A DNA stretch of 50,139 nt from an uncultured Marinoscillum sp. (GTDB taxonomy: Bacteria > Bacteroidota > Bacteroidia > Cytophagales > MED-G16). Position 1 is the stretch's first letter. Each line of letters starts with the position of its first letter. The translations under genes and the position numbers were made by a program. Under the pieces are notes generated by a model that was not told where the DNA came from, searched no databases, and saw only the letters and a list, made by a program, of their open reading frames with translations. Below are positions 30,238 to 39,972 of the stretch, piece after piece. Location: NCBI GenBank assembly GCA_902634135.1, contig CACPJB010000004.1, positions 1 to 50,139 on the forward strand, written 5' to 3'.

Positions 30238-33200
30238 ATTTTTTTTTAAAAATAGTTTCTATATTGAATCATTTAGAAATGTTTTAACATTTCTTCTTAT
30301 TCATTTATCCTTTTATTCCTATTCAAAAAAGAATATTCTATTTATTGCTGTTGATGACCTTAAACCATTAATTGGGGTTTATGGTGATAGTTTTGCTGTA
30401 ACTCCTAACATAGATGAGCTAGCATCTTACGGGACTACGTTTACTAATTCTCATGTTCAGCAAGCAATTTGTGCTCCTTCCCGAGTTAGTTTACTTACTG
30501 GCCTAAGACCTGATCTTACTGAAGTTTGGGATTTAGAGACTCAGATGAGAGACAGAAACCCAAATATTATAACTCTCCCACAACATTATAAAGATAATGG
30601 CTACAAAACTGTAGGTATGGGAAAAATATTTGATAATAGGAGTGTTGATAATGGCTTAGACAAAAAATCTTGGTCAGTTCCATATATAAGAGTTAATGTA
30701 AATCATAAAATACATGGTAATAGCATAACTGGATTTCAGTCTCCTGAAAATAAAAAAATTTTATCAGAGATCAGAGATAAAGCAGAAGCTGATGGAATTC
30801 CTAATCAAGGTATGTGGCAATATCTAAGGAGTAAACATAAACCGTCTACAGAGTCCTTTGATATTTCTGATGATGGATATTTTGATGGGGCTATGACATT
30901 AAAAGCTGTAGATCAAATTAATAAACTTTCAAATAGTGATCAACCTTTCTTCCTTGCTGTCGGTTTTCAAAAACCTCATCTACCTTTCGTTGCTCCAAAA
31001 AAATATTGGGATATGTATGAAAGAGATGAAATTCAACTTTCTAAATATCAGAAATGGGCGAGAGGTACTGTTAAATTAGTTTACAATAATAATGGAGAGA
31101 TGAAATCATATACCGATATTCCTGATTCATTTGATGAAAATGGATTAATTAACATAGAAAAACAAAAAGAATTAATTCATGGATATTATGCATGTGTTTC
31201 ATATATAGATGCTCAAGTTGGAAAAATATTAAAAGCTATCAAAGAAAATAATTTACTAGAAAATACAATTATTGTTCTATGGGGTGATCACGGATGGCAT
31301 CTTGGGGATCATGGGCAATGGGCAAAACATTCTAATTTTGAGCAGGCCACTAGATCACCACTAATAATTGTAGATCCAGACTCAAAAATGAATAGTACAA
31401 ATTCATCTCCTACAGAATCTATAGATATATTTCCTACTCTAATGGAGCTATCTGAAATTCAAGCTCCAGATAATTTACAGGGAATTAGTTTAGTCCCTTT
31501 ATTAAAAGGAAAATCAAAAAAAGTGAAAAATTATGCTATAAGTCAGTACCCAAGAGGAAGTGTTATGGGATATGCAATTAGAAATGAAAGATATAGATAT
31601 GTAGCTTGGTATAAGAATAGAGATTTACCTAAAGAAAAAGATATTATTATAAAGGAGTTATATGATTATAAAAATGATCCGGATGAGACAGTAAATATCG
31701 TAGGTATTGAACGAGACCTCTCAGAGGAATTTCAAATAATTCTAAATGATTTTCTTAACAAGCAGTCTCTTGAAAAAAAGCTTTTTAAGGCTACACAAAT
31801 TCCTCAAAAAATAAACAAAAGTTCAACTCAAGTCAATGTGTCTATATCTAAAAATTTACTTAAAAATCCTGGTTTTGAAGAGGGCACAATTGGATGGAAC
31901 ATAGGAAAGGGATGTCAAATATTTTCAGTCAATGGTAATTCTAGATCAGGGGGTAAGTCTCTTATGTTTGAGGGGACTAAATGTGGAGTATTTCAAAATA
32001 TTAATGGATTAAAGCCAAATACAACTTATATTGTAAAAGCATATATTAAGTCAGAAAATAAAGAGGCTGCACTTCTCAAGGTAAGGTTTTATGGAGGTGA
32101 AGACATAACAAAAAGATATTCAAAATCTCAGTATGGAGAAGTAAAAACCACATTCAAAACTGGACCAGAAAATACCTCAGTTAGAATTGCCCTATTAAAG
32201 TATACTGCAGGAGCTACAGGAAAAACGTGGTTTGATGATGTTTCCGTTATTGAAGTTGGTGCTAAATCAAATTCAATTAATAATGATGACGGAACATCTA
32301 ATATTTCATTATTAAAAAATTTACTAAATAATTCTGGATTTGAAAACGGCACAAAAGGTTGGAGTAAAGGAAAAGGATGTTCTATTAATTCTGTAAACAA
32401 TAACGCAAGATCAGGTAATAGTGCACTGATGTTTGAAGGAACTAAATGTGGAGTGTTTCAAAAAGTAAGTGATCTAAAACCAAATACAACTTATAAAGTA
32501 AAGGCATATATTAAATCTGAAAATAATGAAGCAGGACTTCTTAAAATTAGATTTTATGGAGGAGATGATATTACAAGGAGATATTCTAAAGTAGAATATG
32601 GAGAGGTAAGTGCTACTTTTAAAACTGGACCTGAAAATACTTCTGCAAGAATTGCCTTGTTAAAATATGCTGACGGAGCAACTGGTAAAACTTGGTTTGA
32701 TGATATATCAGTTATTGAAGTGGGTACTCAGCAGATAGTTTCAAATATAAAGAGTATAAGAGATGTTTTATCAGAAAAAAAATATAATAATTTTTATTTT
32801 GGAGCAACAATCTCTGCATCACAGTTAAATACCGATATAGAAAAGATTTTAGTAAATAATTTTAATATGACTGTTCCCGAAAATGCAGTCAAACAGTCTA
32901 CTGTTCGCCCTGATCCTGATACTTGGAACTGGACTAAAACTGATGATATTATTGAAATGGCAAAAAAAAATGATCTTTTGGTTAGGTTACATGGTCCAAT
33001 TAGTCCTCAAGCATCTAGGTGGGCTAAAAGTGATGATAGGAATCCTAATGAGTTAGAAAAAATTATGATTGAGTTTTTATCTCAACAATGTAAAAGGTAT
33101 AATGGCCATCCGAATATTAAGTGGATGGATGTTGTGAATGAAACTATAACAATATCTGGAGACTGGTTTGGTCCAAAAAAAGGAGTTGCTGAATGGGAAA

Positions 33201-33787
33201 ACCCATGGACTATCATAGGATTAGATAATGATAAAAATAATACTCCTCTATATATTTCAAAATCTTTTGAGGTAGCTAATAAGTTTGCTCCAGATGTAAG
33301 TTTGGTTTTTAATCAACACGGTGGAATGGAAGAGGTTATGTGGGAAAAAGTAAAGGAAACTATAATTTATTTAAAAGATAAAGGGCTAAGAGTTGATGGA
33401 GTTGGGTGGCAGGCACACCTTTCTAGTAGAATTTCATATGGTGAGAAGGAAATTAAATATTTATCTAACCTTATTGATTGGGCTCATAAAAATAATTTAG
33501 ATTTTCATGTTACTGAGATAGATTACAAAATTTTTGGAGATATAACAAAAAAAAAACAGGCCTTACAGGCAAAAGCATACTCTGATATTTTAAAAATCTT
33601 GTTGTCGAAAAGAAAGAATGGTCTCGTTACTTTTAATACTTGGGGGGTAGTAGATAGAGTCGGTATATATACTGATAAATCTAGATTCATTTTTGACCTT
33701 AGCGGAAAACCCAAACCAGCATACTTTGAATTGAAAAAAGTTTTAGAACAAACTGATAATTATAAATTAAATGCATCTGGTTTATGA
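30212..33787 (+). CDS. Multidomain sulfatase - CBM - CBM - GH10 xylanase fusion
   Basis: Sulfatase LFIAVDDLKP, CAPSRVSLLTG, WGDHGWHLGDHG; two 135-aa CBM-like repeats; GH10 WMDVVNETI and HVTEIDYK. Confidence 0.93.
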   Translation: MYIMQRKNKFFFKNSFYIESFRNVLTFLLIHLSFYSYSKKNILFIAVDDLKPLIGVYGDSFAVTPNIDELASYGTTFTNSHVQQAICAPSRVSLLTGLRPDLTEVWDLETQMRDRNPNIITLPQHYKDNGYKTVGMGKIFDNRSVDNGLDKKSWSVPYIRVNVNHKIHGNSITGFQSPENKKILSEIRDKAEADGIPNQGMWQYLRSKHKPSTESFDISDDGYFDGAMTLKAVDQINKLSNSDQPFFLAVGFQKPHLPFVAPKKYWDMYERDEIQLSKYQKWARGTVKLVYNNNGEMKSYTDIPDSFDENGLINIEKQKELIHGYYACVSYIDAQVGKILKAIKENNLLENTIIVLWGDHGWHLGDHGQWAKHSNFEQATRSPLIIVDPDSKMNSTNSSPTESIDIFPTLMELSEIQAPDNLQGISLVPLLKGKSKKVKNYAISQYPRGSVMGYAIRNERYRYVAWYKNRDLPKEKDIIIKELYDYKNDPDETVNIVGIERDLSEEFQIILNDFLNKQSLEKKLFKATQIPQKINKSSTQVNVSISKNLLKNPGFEEGTIGWNIGKGCQIFSVNGNSRSGGKSLMFEGTKCGVFQNINGLKPNTTYIVKAYIKSENKEAALLKVRFYGGEDITKRYSKSQYGEVKTTFKTGPENTSVRIALLKYTAGATGKTWFDDVSVIEVGAKSNSINNDDGTSNISLLKNLLNNSGFENGTKGWSKGKGCSINSVNNNARSGNSALMFEGTKCGVFQKVSDLKPNTTYKVKAYIKSENNEAGLLKIRFYGGDDITRRYSKVEYGEVSATFKTGPENTSARIALLKYADGATGKTWFDDISVIEVGTQQIVSNIKSIRDVLSEKKYNNFYFGATISASQLNTDIEKILVNNFNMTVPENAVKQSTVRPDPDTWNWTKTDDIIEMAKKNDLLVRLHGPISPQASRWAKSDDRNPNELEKIMIEFLSQQCKRYNGHPNIKWMDVVNETITISGDWFGPKKGVAEWENPWTIIGLDNDKNNTPLYISKSFEVANKFAPDVSLVFNQHGGMEEVMWEKVKETIIYLKDKGLRVDGVGWQAHLSSRISYGEKEIKYLSNLIDWAHKNNLDFHVTEIDYKIFGDITKKKQALQAKAYSDILKILLSKRKNGLVTFNTWGVVDRVGIYTDKSRFIFDLSGKPKPAYFELKKVLEQTDNYKLNASGL
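31856..32260 (+). repeat. CBM-like domain copy A (135 aa) inside fusion protein
   Basis: LLKNPGFEEGTIGW...KTWFDDVSVIEVG; about 77% aa identity to copy B counted by eye. Confidence 0.85.
32321..32725 (+). repeat. CBM-like domain copy B (135 aa) inside fusion protein
   Basis: LLNNSGFENGTKGW...KTWFDDISVIEVG; gap-free alignment with copy A. Confidence 0.85.
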
Positions 33788-35370
33788 TAAAATTATATTT
33801 AAGTCTTTTATTAAGTTTTATATTATTTAGTTGTAATCAAGAAAATTATAATGCAAAAAAAAATGTATTATTTATAGTTGTTGATGATTTGAAACCTCTT
33901 CTTGGAAGCTATGGATATAATGAAATAATCTCTCCAAATATTGATAAATTAGCTAATGAGGGAGTTTTATTTTCAAAGGCTTATGCTCAACAAGCAATTT
34001 GTACAGCATCAAGGATGAGTTTTATAACTGGTAGAAGACCTGATTATACTAAAATATGGGATTTATCAACTAAGCTAAGAGAAACAAGACCTGATATTAT
34101 TACTATCCCTCAGCATTTTAAGAATAACGGTTATGAAACTATTGGGATGGGGAAAGTTATGCATGGTGCAAAAAATAATGACCCAAAATCATGGACAATG
34201 CCTTTTATTTCAAATGAAAATTTTGATTATGCTGATGGCTACAAGATGCCAGCTAATCTATACCAATCTCCAGAGATTCATAAGAAGTGGGATTCTCTTC
34301 AAGCAGCGCTGGACTCCGACCCCAATGCAAATAGAAGTTGGTTTGCAGTAAATAGTGTTATGAAATCAGCGGGATTAAGGCCCTTAACAGAAAACTTAGA
34401 TGTACCGGACAATGCTTATGCGGATGGTGCGTCATCATTAAAAACCATCGAATTGTTAAATGAGTTTAATAGAAATAAAAAAAAATTCTTTTTAACAGTT
34501 GGGTTTCAGAAGCCTCATTTACCTTTCACTCCTCCTAAAAAGTATTGGGATCTATATGATAGAGATAAAATAAGTCTGGCTAAATTTCAAAATAAATCTA
34601 AGGGATCACCTGATGATGCTTATCACCAATCTGGTGAGCTAAGAAATTATCATGATACAGAACCAAGTATGGATGAAAATGGAATTGTAAATGAGGATAA
34701 ACAGAGAGAACTTATTCACGGATATATGGCTTCTGTATCTTTTATTGATGCACAAGTTGGTTTAGTTCTTAATCATTTAAAAAGTTTAGGGATGGATGAA
34801 AATACTATAGTTGTATTTTTTGGTGATCATGGTTGGCACCTAGGTGATCATGGACTTTGGAATAAACACTCAAATTTTGAGGAAGCTACAAGAACACCTT
34901 TGATATTTAAAAGTCCTGATATCAGCGGGGGATTTATCAATAATAGCCCAGTTGAGTTGTTGGATATATTTCCTACTGTATGTAAATTGGCAGGTATTCC
35001 TATTCCTGAGGATGTTGAGGGAGTTTCATTAGTTCCAATTTTAAATAAAACATCAGAAAGATTAAAGGATTTTGCAATTAGTCAATATCCAAGAAGATGT
35101 AATGTGATGAGAAGTGTAATTGGTAGATATCCTGATGATTGTACTCTTATGGGTTATGCTGTCAGAAATAATAGGTATAGATATGTTGCTTGGGTTTCTG
35201 GAAACTTTGAGGATAGGTCAAATTTTAGTAATAATAAAATAGTTATGGAGGAACTTTATGATTATGAGATTGATCCTCTTGAAACTTGGAGTTTTGCTTT
35301 AGATCCTAATTACCAAGAAGTAAAAGATCAGATGAAAGAAAACTTGAGAAAAGTTGTATGGGAAAATTAA
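33784..35370 (+). CDS. Sulfatase (iduronate-2-sulfatase-like), lipoprotein
   Basis: LFIVVDDLKPLLGSYG, FGly motif CTASR, FFGDHGWHLGDHGLW; lipobox LFSC. Confidence 0.93.
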   Translation: MIKLYLSLLLSFILFSCNQENYNAKKNVLFIVVDDLKPLLGSYGYNEIISPNIDKLANEGVLFSKAYAQQAICTASRMSFITGRRPDYTKIWDLSTKLRETRPDIITIPQHFKNNGYETIGMGKVMHGAKNNDPKSWTMPFISNENFDYADGYKMPANLYQSPEIHKKWDSLQAALDSDPNANRSWFAVNSVMKSAGLRPLTENLDVPDNAYADGASSLKTIELLNEFNRNKKKFFLTVGFQKPHLPFTPPKKYWDLYDRDKISLAKFQNKSKGSPDDAYHQSGELRNYHDTEPSMDENGIVNEDKQRELIHGYMASVSFIDAQVGLVLNHLKSLGMDENTIVVFFGDHGWHLGDHGLWNKHSNFEEATRTPLIFKSPDISGGFINNSPVELLDIFPTVCKLAGIPIPEDVEGVSLVPILNKTSERLKDFAISQYPRRCNVMRSVIGRYPDDCTLMGYAVRNNRYRYVAWVSGNFEDRSNFSNNKIVMEELYDYEIDPLETWSFALDPNYQEVKDQMKENLRKVVWEN

Positions 35371-36155
35371 TCTTAATTGTTCTATTTACTTTCTTTTATT
35401 TTAATTTATTTTCTCAGGGTAATGTTTCAACTCATACTTATAAAAAAATTGATACTGTAGTTTTAGATTTTAAATTATCTAAACCAAATTCATTTAATTC
35501 AAAGAAAAATTATAGTACTGTAATTCTCTTTCATGGGGGAGGTTTTAATTCTAGGTATGCTAATCAATTTAGCAGACATTCAAAATATTTTAACTCTAGA
35601 AATTTTATTGCTATAACTCCTGTATACAGAATTAATAGTTTACATGGGACAACCCCTCAAGAATCATGTGATGATGCTAAGGATTTAATAGAATATCTTT
35701 ATTCTAATGCTGATAAGTATAATATTGATAAAGATAGAATTTTCGTTGGAGGAGGTTCTGCAGGGGGACTATTAGCTCTTTCAACAACTTTCTGGGATAT
35801 TGAGAATCATATAGTTAAGGGATTAATATTATATAATCCTATTGTTGATACTGGTCCAAATTCAGCATTTTCATCAAGAAGGTTAGGTAATTATAGTTTA
35901 GATATTTCACCAATAGATAAAATAAATGAAAGTCATCCTCCAACTATTATATTTCATGGTTCTTTAGATGAAATTGAGCCAGTTGATAAAATTAAAAAAT
36001 ACAAGGAAATAACTGAACAATATGGAGTTAGGTGTGATATTATAATATATCCAGGTCAAGGTCATTCATTCTTTAATAAACAAGAATTTTTTCTCAAAAC
36101 AAGTGATGAACTTGATAAATTTCTTTCTTCTTTAGATTATATTAATGATAGATAA
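35358..36155 (+). CDS. Secreted alpha/beta-hydrolase esterase
   Basis: HGGGF oxyanion motif, GGGSAGG nucleophile elbow, HGSLDE, GQGHSF catalytic His; signal peptide. Confidence 0.85.
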   Translation: MGKLILIVLFTFFYFNLFSQGNVSTHTYKKIDTVVLDFKLSKPNSFNSKKNYSTVILFHGGGFNSRYANQFSRHSKYFNSRNFIAITPVYRINSLHGTTPQESCDDAKDLIEYLYSNADKYNIDKDRIFVGGGSAGGLLALSTTFWDIENHIVKGLILYNPIVDTGPNSAFSSRRLGNYSLDISPIDKINESHPPTIIFHGSLDEIEPVDKIKKYKEITEQYGVRCDIIIYPGQGHSFFNKQEFFLKTSDELDKFLSSLDYINDR

Positions 36156-37809
36156 TTTTAAAAAAATGATTAGATATTTACTTTTTATTTATATACTTTC
36201 AGTCCCTTCTATTTGCTTTTCTCAAAAACCTAATATCTTATGGATAACTGTAGAGGATATAAGTCCTACATTATCAATGTATGGTGATTCAACAGCTAAA
36301 ACACCAAATTTAGATAGGCTTGCTTCTGAAAGTTCAATTTTTACTGAGACCTTTACTACCGTTGGAGTTTGTAGTCCTTCTAGATCATCAATAATAACTG
36401 GAATGTATCCTGTATCCATAGGAACTCATCAGATGAGAACCGGAAAAGATGTATTTGGTTGGGGTTCTAGAAATTATAATGGTATATCTAATGCTATTGA
36501 TGTTAATGGTGATTCTATACCATTTCATTCCGTTGTTACACCCCCAGAAGTAAAGTGCTTTACAGAATATATGAGAGCTGAAGGATATTTTTGTACAAAT
36601 AATTCTAAAACAGATTATCAATTTGCAGCTCCAGTTACAGCTTGGGATCAGAATGGTGAAAATGCTCATTGGAGAAATAGAGAAAAAGACCAACCTTTTT
36701 TTTCAGTTTTTAATTTTGATGTAACTCATGAGTCAAAAATGTGGCTTCATAGAGATAAGCCCCTAACAGTTGAGCCTAGCATAGTTCCGTTACCTCCTTA
36801 TTTTCCTGATACAGAGACTGTAAGGAATGATGTTGCAAGAAATTATTCCAATATTGAGCTCTTGGATAAGATGGTTGGAGATTTGATAAAAGAATTAAAA
36901 TCTGATGGTCTTCTTGACAATACGTATGTATTTTTTTTTAGTGATCACGGAGGCCCTCTCCCCAGAGGTAAGAGATCACATTATGAATCAGGTTTAAAAG
37001 TTCCAATGATAATTAGGAATCCATATGATAAGTCAAAAAAATATATTAATGATCTAGTTTCTTTTGTTGATTTAGCCCCTACTATGTTATCATTAGCAAA
37101 AATTAATATTCCAGATCACTTTCAAGGAAATACTTTTATTCAAGATGAAAATATAAATTCTAAAAGAGATTATATTTTTGGATCCGGAGATAGATTTGAT
37201 GAGACTTATGATAGAGTAAGGAGTGTTATATCTAAAGAATATGTTTATGTTAAAAACTATCATAAAGATAGACCAGCTTATAAAGATGTTCTATACAGGA
37301 AAAATATAGATATGACTAATGAAATGTTAAAGTTAAATGAAGAAGATAAGCTAAATGCAGATCAAAAATATTGGTTCAGAGAATCAAAGTCAAAGGAAGA
37401 ATTTTATATTAAGTCTGAAGACCCATACAGTCTCAAAAATGTAATATCTGATTCGAAGTATAAACATGAAATAAAGAAACATAGAGAAGCTCTAAAAAGT
37501 TGGCAAAGAAGAATAAATGATATTGGTGCAGAATCTGAAAAAAGACATTTAGAACATATGTGGCCTAATGGCATTCAACCAAAGACTCAAAAACCTGAAT
37601 TAGCCTTTAAGGGTAATATAGCTACAATTAGATCTAAAACTATTGGTGCCTCAAATGCATATATAATTTCTGACATAGATTTTCAACCAAGTTTAGATGA
37701 TGGTTGGAAATTATATCATAAGCCAGTTATTGTTAATAAAGGTTATATTTATGTTATATCTACACGTCTAGGTTTTGAAGATAGCGATATAATTAAAATT
37801 AAATTATAA
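36145..37809 (+). CDS. Sulfatase (heparan N-sulfatase-like family)
   Basis: ILWITVEDISPTLSMYGD, FGly motif CSPSR, FFSDHGGPLPRGKR. Confidence 0.93.
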   Translation: MIDNFKKMIRYLLFIYILSVPSICFSQKPNILWITVEDISPTLSMYGDSTAKTPNLDRLASESSIFTETFTTVGVCSPSRSSIITGMYPVSIGTHQMRTGKDVFGWGSRNYNGISNAIDVNGDSIPFHSVVTPPEVKCFTEYMRAEGYFCTNNSKTDYQFAAPVTAWDQNGENAHWRNREKDQPFFSVFNFDVTHESKMWLHRDKPLTVEPSIVPLPPYFPDTETVRNDVARNYSNIELLDKMVGDLIKELKSDGLLDNTYVFFFSDHGGPLPRGKRSHYESGLKVPMIIRNPYDKSKKYINDLVSFVDLAPTMLSLAKINIPDHFQGNTFIQDENINSKRDYIFGSGDRFDETYDRVRSVISKEYVYVKNYHKDRPAYKDVLYRKNIDMTNEMLKLNEEDKLNADQKYWFRESKSKEEFYIKSEDPYSLKNVISDSKYKHEIKKHREALKSWQRRINDIGAESEKRHLEHMWPNGIQPKTQKPELAFKGNIATIRSKTIGASNAYIISDIDFQPSLDDGWKLYHKPVIVNKGYIYVISTRLGFEDSDIIKIKL

Positions 37810-37812
37810 TAT

Positions 37813-39972
37813 ATGATTAGGTATGTAATATTATTTTTTATGCTTTTCTCTTATTATAATATTCTTGGTCAGAAAAATATTCTTTTTATATCTGTAGATG
37901 ATTTAAAGCCAATGTTTAATTCATATGGTCATGATGATATGGTAACACCTAATATAGATGCTTTAGCCACAAAAGGAACTTCATTCCTAAATACATCAAC
38001 ACAACAAGCTATTTGTGCACCATCAAGAGCAAGTCTTTTAACAGGTCTTTACCCAGATGATACTAGAGTCTGGGATCTTGAAACCAAAATAAGAGATGAA
38101 AACCCTAATATAGTTACTCTTCCTCAACACTTTAAAAATAATGGATATTATTCAGTTGGTCTGGGTAAAATATTTGATAATAGATCAGTAGATGATAATT
38201 ATGATGGAATATCTTGGTCAACACAATTTTTACAAGGTATGCCGAATCAGTATTATTTCAATAATGATAATGGCAGATCTGGTTATCAGGATCCTCTAGT
38301 TCATCAAGCTATTGATCAATATAATAGTTATATCTCAGCAAATAATATAACTTCTACTTCTGGAAAGAGAGAGGCAAGAAAACTTTTCCCCTTATCTAAA
38401 CCTTCCACAGAAGGAAATCAAGATCTTCCTGATGATGGTTATGTTGATGGAGCAAGAACTAATTACGCCTTAATTAAAATGGAAGAGGCAGCTAATTCTG
38501 GCAAACCATTTTTTCTTGCTGTTGGTTATACAAAACCCCATCTACCTTTTGTTGCTCCAAAGATATATTGGGACATGTATGATAGAGATAATATATCAAT
38601 CCACCCTGAGCAAGGAAGAGATAATAGTATACCTTCTCTTGCATTTCATAACAACCATGAATTAGTAAATAATTATTCAGATATACCTTTAAATGGCAAC
38701 ATAACTACTAACAAGCAAAAAGAGTTAATTCATGGTTATAAGGCATGCGTATCTTATATTGATTCACAAGTAGGTAAGTTACTCTCTAAACTTGAAGAAC
38801 TTGGCCTATCAGAAAATACAATTATTGTTTTATGGGGTGATCATGGTTGGCATTTAGGTGATCATGGTTTATGGATTAAACATACCAATTTTGAACAAGC
38901 TGTAAATTCACCAATGATTATTTATTCACCAGATCATGGACTAGAAAATAATAAGTCAAATTCGCCAGTAGAACTTTTAGATATATATCCAACACTTTGT
39001 GATCTTGCTGGTATTGATACCCCAAGTGAAGTTCAGGGTAAATCAATTTCCCAGGTAATGGTTGATCCAACACATAAAGTAAGACAAGCTGCACTTGCTC
39101 AATATACTAGAATGTCAGGTGGAAAAAGAGTTATGGGCTATTCTCTTAGAGATGAAAAATATAGGTATACAAAATGGATTCAGATGGACTATAAGTCTGG
39201 AGAGAGATATGGAAATACTATTGCATGTGAGTTGTATGATTATGAAATTGATCCTTATGAAAAAATTAATAGGTGTTCAGATAATAATTATTCTGATATT
39301 ATTAATGAATTTGAACTAGAGTTTAAAAGAAGAAATATTGCTCAAAATACCCCTAGTAATTTTCTTCAAGTATCAGCTTGTGGATCATATACTGCTCCAG
39401 ATAATAAAATTTATACAGAGAGTGGGATATATACAGCTACCTTAAATGCAAGTAATGGAATGGATAGTGTTATTACCATTGAATTGGATTTAAGTGGGGA
39501 ATTATCTAATGTTGTTAACATTAATAATGGAGTTATTACAGCTGAGCAAGAGGGCGCAACCTATCAATGGTTTGATTGTACAACAAACCAGCCAATTACT
39601 GATGAAACCTTTCAGTCTTTTCAACCTGAAGGATCAGGTGAATATTATGTAAAAATTAGTGATCCTGATTGTGGTGATATAGAATCATCGTGTGTTACAT
39701 TTAGTAATGTTCTGTCTTTAGAAATCCAAAATTTAAAAAGCTATAATCTATTTCCTAACCCCGTTAAAGATGAGATAAATGTTGATTTGAATAAAGTATA
39801 TAAAAATATAATAATAAAATTAGTTGATCTTTCTGGGAAAGTAATCCTGAGAAAGTGGTATAGTAATAAATCTAAATTAACTATTGATGTTTCTTCATAT
39901 AATGGGCAATTTGTATTTTTAATCAACCTTGATGATATGGGTCAAAGAAAAACTAATATAATTATTCAATAG
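37813..39972 (+). CDS. Sulfatase with C-terminal adhesin-like modules and T9SS sorting domain
   Basis: LFISVDDLKPMFNSYG, CAPSRASLLTG; SACGSYTAPDNKIYTESGIY module; LFPNPVKDEINVDL...KTNIIIQ sorting domain. Confidence 0.92.
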   Translation: MIRYVILFFMLFSYYNILGQKNILFISVDDLKPMFNSYGHDDMVTPNIDALATKGTSFLNTSTQQAICAPSRASLLTGLYPDDTRVWDLETKIRDENPNIVTLPQHFKNNGYYSVGLGKIFDNRSVDDNYDGISWSTQFLQGMPNQYYFNNDNGRSGYQDPLVHQAIDQYNSYISANNITSTSGKREARKLFPLSKPSTEGNQDLPDDGYVDGARTNYALIKMEEAANSGKPFFLAVGYTKPHLPFVAPKIYWDMYDRDNISIHPEQGRDNSIPSLAFHNNHELVNNYSDIPLNGNITTNKQKELIHGYKACVSYIDSQVGKLLSKLEELGLSENTIIVLWGDHGWHLGDHGLWIKHTNFEQAVNSPMIIYSPDHGLENNKSNSPVELLDIYPTLCDLAGIDTPSEVQGKSISQVMVDPTHKVRQAALAQYTRMSGGKRVMGYSLRDEKYRYTKWIQMDYKSGERYGNTIACELYDYEIDPYEKINRCSDNNYSDIINEFELEFKRRNIAQNTPSNFLQVSACGSYTAPDNKIYTESGIYTATLNASNGMDSVITIELDLSGELSNVVNINNGVITAEQEGATYQWFDCTTNQPITDETFQSFQPEGSGEYYVKISDPDCGDIESSCVTFSNVLSLEIQNLKSYNLFPNPVKDEINVDLNKVYKNIIIKLVDLSGKVILRKWYSNKSKLTIDVSSYNGQFVFLINLDDMGQRKTNIIIQ

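Noticed and set aside
32128-32400. 90-aa minus-strand ORF
   Set aside because: Antisense to CBM domains of the fusion protein
36388-36693. 101-aa minus-strand ORF
   Set aside because: Antisense to a well-supported sulfatase
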